From: a bacterium
GTDB lineage: Bacteria; Verrucomicrobiota; Verrucomicrobiia; Opitutales; UBA953
Length of the DNA: 9,478 bases
Reading direction: 5' to 3'
Assembly: GCA_009926645.1 (NCBI GenBank)
Contig: RFOO01000024.1
Coordinates: 1-9,478 of the forward strand
Positions 1-6,587 of the stretch are shown here, one piece after another (the first letter of the stretch is position 1; every line of letters begins with the position of its first letter). The notes beneath the pieces are model-generated. The model was given only the letters and a program-made list of their open reading frames with translations. It did no database searches and was not told where the DNA came from. The position numbers and the translations under genes are program-made.

Positions 1-75
1 ATTGGTTATTGGTATGAGCCAGAAGCCATCACCTTAACCTTGACTGCCCCTGCGAAAAAATCGCGTCGGTCTTGA
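1..75 (+). CDS. C-terminal end of an unidentified protein (partial)
   Basis: Reading from base 1 in frame 1 gives 24 codons without a stop, ending in TGA at 73-75. The tail ends in a basic stretch (AKKSRRS) after a beta-like, threonine-rich segment (ITLTLTAP). The rest of the gene lies left of the window, so the family cannot be recognised. The frame is open to the edge, and the following gene begins 33 bases later on the same strand with its own Shine-Dalgarno sequence. Both facts fit a real gene end and possible co-transcription with the glutaredoxin-like gene. Open frame over only 75 bases is weak evidence by itself. Confidence 0.5.
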   Translation: MGYWYEPEAITLTLTAPAKKSRRS

Positions 76-98
76 TTCCCTGACAATCTTCTTACATT

Positions 99-104
99 AA
101 GGAG
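99..104 (+). promoter_or_regulatory. Shine-Dalgarno site of the glutaredoxin-like gene
   Basis: AAGGAG lies four bases before the ATG at 109. It is one of the few clear ribosome binding sites in the window and fixes that start. I see no convincing promoter in the 33-base gap, so the gene may be read from an upstream promoter. Confidence 0.7.
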
Positions 105-108
105 CACT

Positions 109-444
109 ATGAAAATTCGTGCTTACTTAAAACCGAGTTGTGGGTGGAGCAATGGCGTGCGAGCTATTTTCCGTAAATACAATTTAGCCTACGAGGATGT
201 GGATATCATCAACCATCCTGCCAACTACGCCGAGATGGTAGAAAAGACAGGGCAACGCCTCTCTCCCAGTGTAGAGATTAATGAGGTGATGCTCGCCGAT
301 GTGTCAGGCGAAGAAGTCGAAAAATACCTGTTGGCCCAAGGCTTGGTCCAAGCCACCGAGAAAGCAGCCGATGCGCCCACCAACGCACCTTGCTCAGACG
401 AAGAGCATGCCAAGATGCGCGCAAAGACGATTCGCTTCTTCTAA
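109..444 (+). CDS. Glutaredoxin-like protein with a CGWS active site
   Basis: This is a small thioredoxin-fold protein of 111 residues, probably cytoplasmic. The fold is seen in the N-terminal strand MKIRAYLKP, the active-site motif CGWS (residues 11-14), the helix after it, a second strand near YEDVDI, and a probable cis-proline at P53 (LSPSVEI). Glutaredoxins with one cysteine followed by GxS are the monothiol type, usually CGFS, which handle glutathione and Fe-S clusters. Here F is W, and the usual glycine pair after the last strand is replaced by DVSG. Residues 81-111 form an extra polar tail with a second cysteine (C95), which could act as a resolving cysteine; that is inference. The ATG follows a good Shine-Dalgarno site. 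The stop is only two bases from the stop of the convergent aminotransferase gene. A deglutathionylation or redox role is likely but the substrate is unknown. Confidence 0.85.
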   Translation: MKIRAYLKPSCGWSNGVRAIFRKYNLAYEDVDIINHPANYAEMVEKTGQRLSPSVEINEVMLADVSGEEVEKYLLAQGLVQATEKAADAPTNAPCSDEEHAKMRAKTIRFF

Positions 445-446
445 TC

Positions 447-1601
447 TTAAGCCTGCTTAACAAACGCCGCCAGCGATTCTGCTACCCAGTTTCGCTGCTC
501 GTTTGTTATTTCAGGATAAATGGGAATGCTGAGCACTTCATTGGCTAACTGCTCAGAAATCGTAACGCTGTCAGCACCACGACCAACGCCAGCAAAACAC
601 TCCTGACGATGCAGGGGAACGGGATAATAAATTTCGCAACCAATACCGCGGTCGGTTAAAAAAGCTTTCAAGGCATCGCGCTTCCCCTGCAACACGCGTA
701 AAGTAAACTGATTCCAAATGCCCTCTCTGGAAAAATCGACTGGGAGGAGAATTTTGGCCTCACTCGAAACTCCTGGGCGATTCTCCGCAAAACCTTGAAC
801 ACTCAAGAGTGATTGATGGTAAAAAGCAGCATTCCCAGCACGTGCACAATTATACTTCGGCAAATGAGGTAGCTTAATCTGCAAGAGAGCTGCCTGGAGC
901 GGATCCATGCGGAAATTGGCTCCAACCAATTTATGATAATATTTCGGCTGCATTCCATGCACGCGTAAAATGCGCGCCCGTTCTGCCAGAGCATCGTCTT
1001 GCGTGGTCACTAAACCCGAGTCGCCAAAGCCACCGAGATTTTTTGAAGGGAAGAAACTTGTCGCCCCAAAATCTCCTACCGACATCGTGGGCCGACCTTG
1101 CCAACGAGCGCCCATCGATTGGGCCGCATCTTCAATGACTTTTAGACGATGCGCTAAAGCAAAAGCTTGCAGAGCGTTTAAGTCGCAAGACTGACCAAAC
1201 AAATGTACGGGCATAATCGCCACTGTGCGCGGGCTCACTTTTCGCGCCGCATCTTCTAGGCTAATATTAAAAGTATGTGGACTTACATCGACCCAAACGG
1301 GAGTGGCACCTAAGCGAGCGACCGATCCAGCCGTAGCAAAAAAAGTAAAGGCCGGCAGTAAGACCTCATCGCCTTCGCCTACACCCAAAGCCATCAAGGA
1401 AAGAAGCAGGGCATCGGTTCCTGAAGAAACTCCGATGGCATGCTTTACTTTTAGCGCTTCCGCACAGGCCTTCTCAAATGCCTCTAAACGAGGACCCATA
1501 ATGAATGCGTTCGACTGCATGACCTCGTTAAACGCCTGAGCGTAGGCAGATTCTAAGGCCCGATTTTGTGGACCAAGGTCAAGCAACGGAACTTTAATCA
1601 T
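447..1601 (-). CDS. DegT/DnrJ/EryC1/StrS family PLP-dependent sugar aminotransferase
   Basis: A 384-residue fold-type I aminotransferase. Members transfer an amino group, usually from glutamate, to a keto sugar nucleotide, giving amino sugars for O-antigen, capsule or other glycans. Visible motifs are SSGTDALLL (59-67, phosphate-binding turn), EDAAQ (157-161, the aspartate that pairs with the PLP pyridine nitrogen) and the PLP lysine K187 in FFPSKNLGGFGD. RVHG and the YYHKLVGANFRMDPLQAALL segment (213-240) are typical of the WbpE/WlbC-like branch. Length is normal. I chose the ATG at 1601 because MIKVPLLDL matches the usual family N-terminus and AGAGAAAGA lies upstream. A TTG at 1628 would add nine residues and overlap the lgt stop. 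It is last in an operon after lgt. No other sugar-nucleotide genes are in the window, so the substrate cannot be named. Confidence 0.93.
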   Translation of the reverse strand: MIKVPLLDLGPQNRALESAYAQAFNEVMQSNAFIMGPRLEAFEKACAEALKVKHAIGVSSGTDALLLSLMALGVGEGDEVLLPAFTFFATAGSVARLGATPVWVDVSPHTFNISLEDAARKVSPRTVAIMPVHLFGQSCDLNALQAFALAHRLKVIEDAAQSMGARWQGRPTMSVGDFGATSFFPSKNLGGFGDSGLVTTQDDALAERARILRVHGMQPKYYHKLVGANFRMDPLQAALLQIKLPHLPKYNCARAGNAAFYHQSLLSVQGFAENRPGVSSEAKILLPVDFSREGIWNQFTLRVLQGKRDALKAFLTDRGIGCEIYYPVPLHRQECFAGVGRGADSVTISEQLANEVLSIPIYPEITNEQRNWVAESLAAFVKQA

Positions 1602-1624
1602 AGCGATGAGTCTTTCTCTTAAAC

Positions 1625-2434
1625 TCAACTGCTACGGGCAACATCTTTCGAGAAAAGACGGGTGCGGAAAATTAAAAATAATCCTAAAAAGGCTAACGGT
1701 AAGGTCCAAAACTGGCCTGCCGTCAGACCTAAAATAAATCCATCATCAGGAGAGCGAAAATACTCGGTGATAAATCGCGCGGCGGAATAAAGAAGAAGAA
1801 ATTCTCCCGCCGTTTGTCCGGGTGGGAGTTTTTTGGGATAGCGATAAAACATCCAAATCAGCGGGAGAAGGCCTTCGCCAAAAGCTTCGTAGAGTTGCGA
1901 GGGGTGGCGAGGATCAGGTCCTTCGTAGGGAAAAATAACCGCCCAAGGCAAAGTGCTGGGACGGCCAACTAATTCGGCGTTAACGAAATTAGCCAATCGT
2001 CCAAAAAAAATTCCCGCTGGAGCGAGGGTACATAACAAATCCCCAACCGCTAAAAAAGAAATCCGCCGCGTTCGTGCAATCCAAAGGGCGGCAATCATCA
2101 CGCCCAGAAAACCTCCATGACTGGCCATACCTCCGCGCCACACTTCGAAAATCATCGCCGGGTAAGCGAGAAATTCATCGCGGGCATAGAGAACAACATG
2201 ACCAATGCGGCCGCCAAAAATAACCCCAATAAGCAAAGCCGAGACCAGCGCCGAATCATCGGCGACGGTTGGAAGTGGGCTCAGTTGTCGACGACGCCAG
2301 TAGGATAAAAGCAAAGCGGCGACCAAAAATCCTGTCGCGTAGGCAAGTCCATACCAGTGAATTCCTTTGATGAGCCAACCTTCAGGAAAGTGGATGGCTA
2401 CGGGATCGAGACGATGAACCCAGTAGGCAAACAT
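1625..2434 (-). CDS. lgt: Phosphatidylglycerol:prolipoprotein diacylglyceryl transferase
   Basis: Lgt moves the diacylglyceryl group of phosphatidylglycerol to the lipobox cysteine of prelipoproteins, the first step of lipoprotein maturation in the inner membrane. The 269-residue protein has about seven hydrophobic segments. Family motifs are present in order: WYGLAYATGF (27-36), GRIGHVVLY (75-83), SHGGFLG (105-111, with the essential histidine H106), GRLANFVNAELVGR (145-158, the Lgt signature, with R146 and E154), RHPSQLYEA (176-184) and ITEYFRSPD (222-230, with the conserved arginine R227). The signature is slightly variant: GRIGNFING in E. coli is GRLANFVNA here. The ATG (2434) overlaps the stop of the upstream CBS gene as TAATG, which suggests translational coupling. 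No strong Shine-Dalgarno site is close to it. Identification is secure. Confidence 0.97.
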   Translation of the reverse strand: MFAYWVHRLDPVAIHFPEGWLIKGIHWYGLAYATGFLVAALLLSYWRRRQLSPLPTVADDSALVSALLIGVIFGGRIGHVVLYARDEFLAYPAMIFEVWRGGMASHGGFLGVMIAALWIARTRRISFLAVGDLLCTLAPAGIFFGRLANFVNAELVGRPSTLPWAVIFPYEGPDPRHPSQLYEAFGEGLLPLIWMFYRYPKKLPPGQTAGEFLLLYSAARFITEYFRSPDDGFILGLTAGQFWTLPLAFLGLFLIFRTRLFSKDVARSS

Positions 2435-3525
2435 TATGATTTGGGGGCGGCTCCCTCTCCTCCCGTGCGACGTCCAACGCGATGTCCGCGCTGTCGCGCC
2501 AACTCTCGCATATCAGGGTGAGGGTCATCTTTTTCGTAAATTTCTACGCCGAGAAGAGATTCAAAAATATCCTCCAAAGTAACAACTCCCGCAAAAGCTC
2601 CGAACTCATCGACCACGACGGCCAAGTGTTGATGGGCACGAACTAAATCATGCAAGGCATCGGAAAGCGTTGCGTTTTCGGGAACAATGTGGGCCTTGGC
2701 CATTAATTCACGAATCTTCACTTCGCGCCGTCCTTCGCCTGCAGCTTTAAGGATATCGCGCCGGCGAACGACTCCCACAATACGGTCGGGATTATTATCC
2801 CATACGGGCATACGACCGTGAGGCACATTGGGGAAAAGACGCAACACATCAGCGACCGATAAATTGGATTCTAAGGCCGTCACCACAGGTCGCGGCGTTA
2901 ACACTTGCGAAACAGGAATATCGTCCAACCGAACCGCATTCGCGACTAAAGTACTTTCAGCCTGAGTTATTCGGCCCTCGCGAGCTGCCGCTTGCGCTAA
3001 ACTACCAATATCGGCATCGGCGCGATCCAGATTAGCATCCTCTGGTGTCGCCAAAGAATCATGCATTTTGCCGAAACGACGGAATAAGAAAGCGGCTCCG
3101 CGAATGGGGACAAGCAATGGGGCAATCTTTGGCGCTAAGAAAATGCGCAGGTGCATGCCGAGTTTCTTGGGCAACATCACCGTTAACCAAGCCATGAAAA
3201 AAGAGAGAATAATTGCTCCTGCCGCGAGTGAAAGGGTCGCAACCCAACCGCTCTCCGTGCCTAGTAAGAGTCGTGGGCCAAATAAAATACCACCCAACAA
3301 GGCACTCATTCCCACTAAAGCGGCCATGAAGACTTCAAAAGCAGTCAGCGTGTTCCCTTGATCACTGCGACAGCGTTCAAGAGAAATAGCGGCTTTAGCG
3401 TTTTGTCTGCGCAACTCCTCAATCTCTGCGGGAGAAAAGGCAGCGACGACTCCCGCGACCAGAGAAACGAGCGCGGCTCCTAAATTGAGGAAAAGAAAAA
3501 TACACCAGAGCAACCAGGGCGACAT
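2434..3525 (-). CDS. DUF21 (CNNM) and CBS-pair membrane protein, CorC/HlyC-like
   Basis: A 363-residue membrane protein with a DUF21/CNNM region (about 1-170) and a CBS pair (about 205-330). Hydrophobic segments lie near 3-30, 62-85 and 97-118, followed by MLPKKLG (117-123), the counterpart of the IPK-x-G motif in CNNM proteins. CBS 1 covers VLTPRPVVT to GVVRRRDIL, and CBS 2 covers IRELMAKAHIVPENATL to VVDEFGAFAGVVTLEDIFESLLG, the typical CorC-type end. Related proteins handle divalent cations such as Mg2+ and Co2+, with CBS domains sensing adenine nucleotides. The C-terminal CorC_HlyC domain found in many relatives is missing: after residue 335 only a short basic tail remains. The start ATG has no evident Shine-Dalgarno site. 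A possible -10 (TCTAAT, 3555-3550) lies upstream but lacks a good -35. Transport is inferred from family only. Confidence 0.88.
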   Translation of the reverse strand: MSPWLLWCIFLFLNLGAALVSLVAGVVAAFSPAEIEELRRQNAKAAISLERCRSDQGNTLTAFEVFMAALVGMSALLGGILFGPRLLLGTESGWVATLSLAAGAIILSFFMAWLTVMLPKKLGMHLRIFLAPKIAPLLVPIRGAAFLFRRFGKMHDSLATPEDANLDRADADIGSLAQAAAREGRITQAESTLVANAVRLDDIPVSQVLTPRPVVTALESNLSVADVLRLFPNVPHGRMPVWDNNPDRIVGVVRRRDILKAAGEGRREVKIRELMAKAHIVPENATLSDALHDLVRAHQHLAVVVDEFGAFAGVVTLEDIFESLLGVEIYEKDDPHPDMRELARQRGHRVGRRTGGEGAAPKS

Positions 3526-3577
3526 AAGGAAAGTAAATAGTGGGACTTTATTAGATAAGCGAGGGTGAATCCAGACA

Positions 3578-3606
3578 TTGACCCCAGCATTAATCTACTG
3601 GATAAT
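3578..3606 (+). promoter_or_regulatory. Sigma70-type promoter giving a leaderless mRNA
   Basis: TTGACC (3578-3583, five of six to the -35 consensus), a 17-base spacer, and GATAAT (3601-3606, five of six to the -10 consensus). Counting seven bases beyond the -10 puts transcription start at or beside base 3613, the A of the ATG of the membrane-protein gene. No Shine-Dalgarno sequence could then be transcribed. This is the best promoter-like match I found in the window. Confidence 0.65.
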
Positions 3607-3612
3607 AGTAAA

Positions 3613-3993
3613 ATGAATCCAAAAGAGCAAAAAATCGTCGCGGCTTTGGCTGTTTTTCTCAGTGCCGCCCTTCCCTTTAGTGCAGGAGCCATCGCCTTTC
3701 GCTCTCAACCCGTCCTCGTTGCCATCATCAAAGGAGAAGCAGGTAAGTTGCCGGCATTAACTAATTTTTTCTTCAATAACTTCACCGCCGCCCTCGTCAT
3801 GCTCTTTTGCATGGGTATCGCAGCCACTGTGTTTGCGGTAAGAGCTTATCGTGAAAAAGAAATTGAGCCCCATTTTCAAATGACAAAACTGCTCGCAGCG
3901 GTGGCTTTCTCCGCACTTTCTAGCGTGGCGTTTTTAACGCTGTTTATTTTTTCCGTCGCTCTTCCCGTTTATAACAGCTTAAGCGATCGCTGA
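3613..3993 (+). CDS. Small three-helix membrane protein of unknown function
   Basis: I do not recognise the family. The 126-residue product has three hydrophobic segments: about 8-30 (VAALAVFLSAALPFSAGAIA), 54-76 (FTAALVMLFCMGIAATVFAV) and 92-121. Short polar or charged stretches separate them (FRSQPVLVAIIKGE; RAYREKEIEPHFQ). No catalytic motif is visible. I prefer the ATG at 3613 over an upstream in-frame GTG at 3565, because the GTG lies ahead of the promoter and the 16 extra residues look unlike a membrane-protein start. Its last 25 bases overlap the end of the convergent class IV gene. It stands alone on this strand between two minus-strand operons. The regular hydrophobic pattern and promoter support a real gene. 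Confidence 0.72.
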   Translation: MNPKEQKIVAALAVFLSAALPFSAGAIAFRSQPVLVAIIKGEAGKLPALTNFFFNNFTAALVMLFCMGIAATVFAVRAYREKEIEPHFQMTKLLAAVAFSALSSVAFLTLFIFSVALPVYNSLSDR

Positions 3994-4826
3994 TTTCGCC
4001 AGCGCGCAAATTCCTGCAGGATTTTTTGAGCGTACGATTGATTCGCATCAGCCTTCCAAAGGGTCTCTCCCGTTGGTCGCTGACAGCGAGAGGCTAAAAC
4101 CGCTCCACCTAAAAAAGTGGATCGAAGCACAACCATCGACTCTGCTTGTAACGGAAAGGATTGAGTCACTTCCGTTACGCTCTGACCAGAGTGCTTAAGG
4201 TAATCGATGAACTGTAAAGCGGCGGTTCCTGGCAAACGCTGAGTCGATGGAGCTGGAGCAAACCATCGATTCCCCTCTCTCCAAAGAAGGGAACTACGTG
4301 TCGCCTCAGAAACACATCCACGGCTATCACATTGCACTCCTTCGACATCGGTCCGAGAGGTTATCGATTGCAACTCACGCCACGCCTGAGCCGAATTATG
4401 CCAAGGGCCACTTTTCGGGCGAGGCATCCATTCGGCCTCATCTCGCACCGTGGAAAGTAAAAATAAATCGAGGTTCGCTGGGGTGTCTGGCAAAGGTCGG
4501 ACCGTGACCCATTCGTCAAAGCACCCTTTGGACGTGGGAACAATCACGAGGCGGACAATGGCCTTAGACAAAGATGCGGCGCTGAGTAATCGTTGTAATA
4601 CTGGAGACCACTGTGCCGTCTTGGAAAGATGTCCTAAGTGTCGTTGATCTGATTGAATTCCCAAGTGAGCACAGCCAAGCGCCAATCTTTGCCAATGAAA
4701 CTCAAGACACTCTACCTTCCCCTCGCGCAAAGCAAAAGTTTCAAACAACGATAAACCGTGATGAATCTGCGCAACGGTGATTCCGTCGGCGACTTCGCAA
4801 AAAGCTCCATTCTTCCAAGCTAGCAT
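3969..4826 (-). CDS. Class IV aminotransferase-fold protein (PabC/IlvE-like) lacking the usual PLP lysine
   Basis: A 285-residue protein of the PLP fold-type IV family, which includes 4-amino-4-deoxychorismate lyase (PabC), branched-chain and D-amino acid aminotransferases. Family marks are HGLSLFETFALREGKV (23-38), the phosphate-contacting arginine region HWQRL (44-48), GCVSEATRSSLLW (170-182) with the conserved glutamate E174, and RLPGTAALQ (197-205), the usual LPG-T phosphate loop. By spacing to E174, the position of the PLP-binding lysine (GIKHLNRL in E. coli PabC) falls in GPWHNSAQAW (140-149) and seems to be H143; W142 is the alternative. K138 is near but outside the motif. The family asparagine in SxNxF is also replaced (TRSSLLW). 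The start overlaps the end of the PabB-like gene by seven bases, as expected of a p-aminobenzoate gene pair. It could be an active divergent lyase, or a degenerate or repurposed protein. Confidence 0.85.
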   Translation of the reverse strand: MLAWKNGAFCEVADGITVAQIHHGLSLFETFALREGKVECLEFHWQRLALGCAHLGIQSDQRHLGHLSKTAQWSPVLQRLLSAASLSKAIVRLVIVPTSKGCFDEWVTVRPLPDTPANLDLFLLSTVRDEAEWMPRPKSGPWHNSAQAWRELQSITSRTDVEGVQCDSRGCVSEATRSSLLWREGNRWFAPAPSTQRLPGTAALQFIDYLKHSGQSVTEVTQSFPLQAESMVVLRSTFLGGAVLASRCQRPTGETLWKADANQSYAQKILQEFARWRNQRSLKLL

Positions 4827-6304
4827 GAAACGTAGGCGGCGCGGGCGGCCGCAAGAAGAGGGGCTTGTGCTTTTCGAATCGATTCAGCGTATTCTTGAGC
4901 GGGATCTGAATCCGCCACTACGCCAGCTCCTGCTTGAATAAAACAACGCTGCGATGCAGACCAAAGTGAACGGATAATAATATTAAGACAGAGATCGCCC
5001 GAAGCGCTCATCCATCCAAGAGACCCCGTATAAAATCCGCGGGCTACTGGTTCAACCTCGGCGATAATTTGCATGGTGCGAACTTTGGGGGCGCCCGTAA
5101 TCGTGCCTCCCGGAAACAGCGCTTGAATCACTTCGGCTAAATCGGAACGAGAGCTCAATCGTCCCTCCACTTGCGAAACCAAATGCATCACATGAGAATA
5201 CCTTTCCACGGTCATAAATTCCGGGACACGCACGGATCCAGGTTCAGCCACACGACCAACGTCATTACGCAATAAATCAACCAACATTAAATGCTCCGCT
5301 CGCTCTTTTGGATTCTGCGTTAACTCAGCCACCCACGCATCATCCGCCACTGAATCGGCTCCACGAGGTCGAGTTCCAGCAATCGGACGAGAATGAATTT
5401 TCCCTGCCACGACTTCCACGAGTAATTCTGGTGAGCCACAAGCTAAAGCGCCCCCAGGAAATCTCAGGTAGCCCATGTAGGGCGAAGGGTTGGTTTGTCG
5501 CATCGCCTCATAAACCAAAGCGGAATCAACGAAGGGAATCTCCAAGCGGGTTGATAAATTCACCTGATAAGTATCTCCCGCTGCAATGTAGTCTTTTACT
5601 TTTTTTACCGCTTCCTGAAACGAAGCATCCGACAATGATTCTTGAATTACTTTTAATGGTGCTGGCGAATCAGGAAAACCCATCGAAGAGGAGCGCGAAG
5701 CTTCGCTCCATTTTTGGGCTAATACTTCTGCACGTGCGCGTGCCTCACACCAAACTTGATTTAAATCTTCGTTAACCGAGCAAAGAACAACGACCGTCAG
5801 TTCTTTTGTTTCGTGATTAAAAATACAAACCTCTGGGGCTTCCCACATTACTGCCAGCGGAGCCAACGATTCATGTCCAGCAGTCGGCACGGGCTCCCAC
5901 TGAGTTCCGAGTTCGTAACTCAGCGCCATAAGCAAACCTCCCTGAAACAAAGGCCAACCCGGGAAGCGGGGTGCTCGATGTGTTTGTGCCCATTCACGTA
6001 AATATGCCAAAGGTTTTTCCGGATGAGACTCATGCCCTGCCTCAAACGTATGCGTCATCACTTTACCATCGATTTGAAAAACTTTCACTTCAGGTGAATC
6101 AGGCACCGCCAAAGTTAAACTTCCAGCCCTTCCACTCTCTAAAACAGCCGCAAAACGGCCTCGGAGAAAAGTGCGCCAATCGGCGGGGAGTTGTTCCGCT
6201 TGAAAGCGGGCAAGGTAAGGTAGATGCGTCCATCCGTCACCCGCTTGCTTCCACTCAGCGAGAGACACTTCTGCCAACCGATGCAAAGCGTTATTCACCG
6301 GCAA
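4820..6304 (-). CDS. pabB: Aminodeoxychorismate synthase component I-like (PabB/TrpE family)
   Basis: This enzyme family aminates chorismate: PabB makes 4-amino-4-deoxychorismate for folate, TrpE makes anthranilate for tryptophan. The 494-residue protein has a variable N-terminal half and a catalytic chorismate-binding half (about 225-490). Motifs are AGDTYQVNLSTR (242-253), GSPELLV (290-296), RPIAGTRPRG (306-315), ELTQNPKERAEHLMLVDLLRND (327-348), FPGGTITGAPK (397-407), GFYTGSLGW (423-431) and IQAGAGVVADSDP (456-468). YQVNLS and the adjacent class IV gene favour PabB. However, E. coli PabB has a nucleophilic lysine in PIKGT, whereas this protein has the TrpE-like alanine (A309). No glutaminase gene (PabA/TrpG) is in the window. 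The first possible start is TTG at 6304; a GTG at 6298 is equally possible. Neither has a Shine-Dalgarno site, and either overlaps the preceding gene's end. Confidence 0.88.
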   Translation of the reverse strand: MPVNNALHRLAEVSLAEWKQAGDGWTHLPYLARFQAEQLPADWRTFLRGRFAAVLESGRAGSLTLAVPDSPEVKVFQIDGKVMTHTFEAGHESHPEKPLAYLREWAQTHRAPRFPGWPLFQGGLLMALSYELGTQWEPVPTAGHESLAPLAVMWEAPEVCIFNHETKELTVVVLCSVNEDLNQVWCEARARAEVLAQKWSEASRSSSMGFPDSPAPLKVIQESLSDASFQEAVKKVKDYIAAGDTYQVNLSTRLEIPFVDSALVYEAMRQTNPSPYMGYLRFPGGALACGSPELLVEVVAGKIHSRPIAGTRPRGADSVADDAWVAELTQNPKERAEHLMLVDLLRNDVGRVAEPGSVRVPEFMTVERYSHVMHLVSQVEGRLSSRSDLAEVIQALFPGGTITGAPKVRTMQIIAEVEPVARGFYTGSLGWMSASGDLCLNIIIRSLWSASQRCFIQAGAGVVADSDPAQEYAESIRKAQAPLLAAARAAYVSC

Positions 6305-6587
6305 AATGAATAAGCAGGTTACGAAAATCGGGCGAGTCGAGAATCACTTTCGCTTCATCGAGAGAAACGCCATAAACATGTAACTCCTGTCGCGATCCTT
6401 TCGAGACAACGGTTAAACGTAGGCAACCAGGAAGTGACGTGACCTTAAGAGTTTGTCGACGGGCCCCAACTCCCGCTTCGATCATCCCTCTTGAAACCCG
6501 GCCTTTTTTTTCAAAAGCCCTCACCACCGGTTGAGCCACCTCGATGACTGTCGTATGAGTGCCTGCTCGACCTTTCGATTTAGCCAT
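6291..6587 (-). CDS. Small basic protein of unknown function (possibly DUF2103-like)
   Basis: A 98-residue, lysine- and arginine-rich soluble protein. It begins MAKSKGRAGTHTTVIEVAQ and continues with alternating basic and hydrophobic strands (RRQTLKVTSLPGCLRLTVV, RQELHVYGVS) and a helical end (SLDEAKVILDSPDFRNLL). The GTHTTVIE start and strand order vaguely recall DUF2103 proteins, but I am not certain. I chose ATG 6587, not the longer open frame to 6671, because GGGAG lies eight bases upstream and the extra residues would lie wholly within the peptidase gene. The ATG overlaps the peptidase stop as TAATG, and the end overlaps the PabB-like gene. The tight packing implies one transcript for M24, this gene, pabB and the class IV gene. 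Its function cannot be told from sequence. Confidence 0.8.
   Translation of the reverse strand: MAKSKGRAGTHTTVIEVAQPVVRAFEKKGRVSRGMIEAGVGARRQTLKVTSLPGCLRLTVVSKGSRQELHVYGVSLDEAKVILDSPDFRNLLIHFAGE

Noticed and set aside
447..460. TTAAGC/GCTTAA inverted repeat between the glutaredoxin and DegT stops as a terminator
   Set aside because: A six-base A/T-rich stem with a two-base loop and no following T-run is too weak, and it lies in the end of the DegT gene.
1602..1628. TTG at 1628 as the start of the DegT-family gene
   Set aside because: It adds nine residues not typical of the family; ATG 1601 gives the usual N-terminus. It remains possible as a coupled start.
3565..3612. GTG at 3565 as the start of the small membrane protein
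   Set aside because: It lies upstream of the strong promoter at 3578-3606, and the preceding GAGG is directly adjacent with no spacing.
3983..3990. GCGATCGC, the HIP1 palindrome abundant in many cyanobacteria
   Set aside because: I noticed it only here, and HIP1-rich genomes would show several per 10 kb. It is not evidence for a cyanobacterial origin.
5308..5775. A 155-residue plus-strand frame inside the PabB-like gene
   Set aside because: It is opposite a frame rich in conserved chorismate-enzyme motifs; its product is low-complexity and has no Shine-Dalgarno site.
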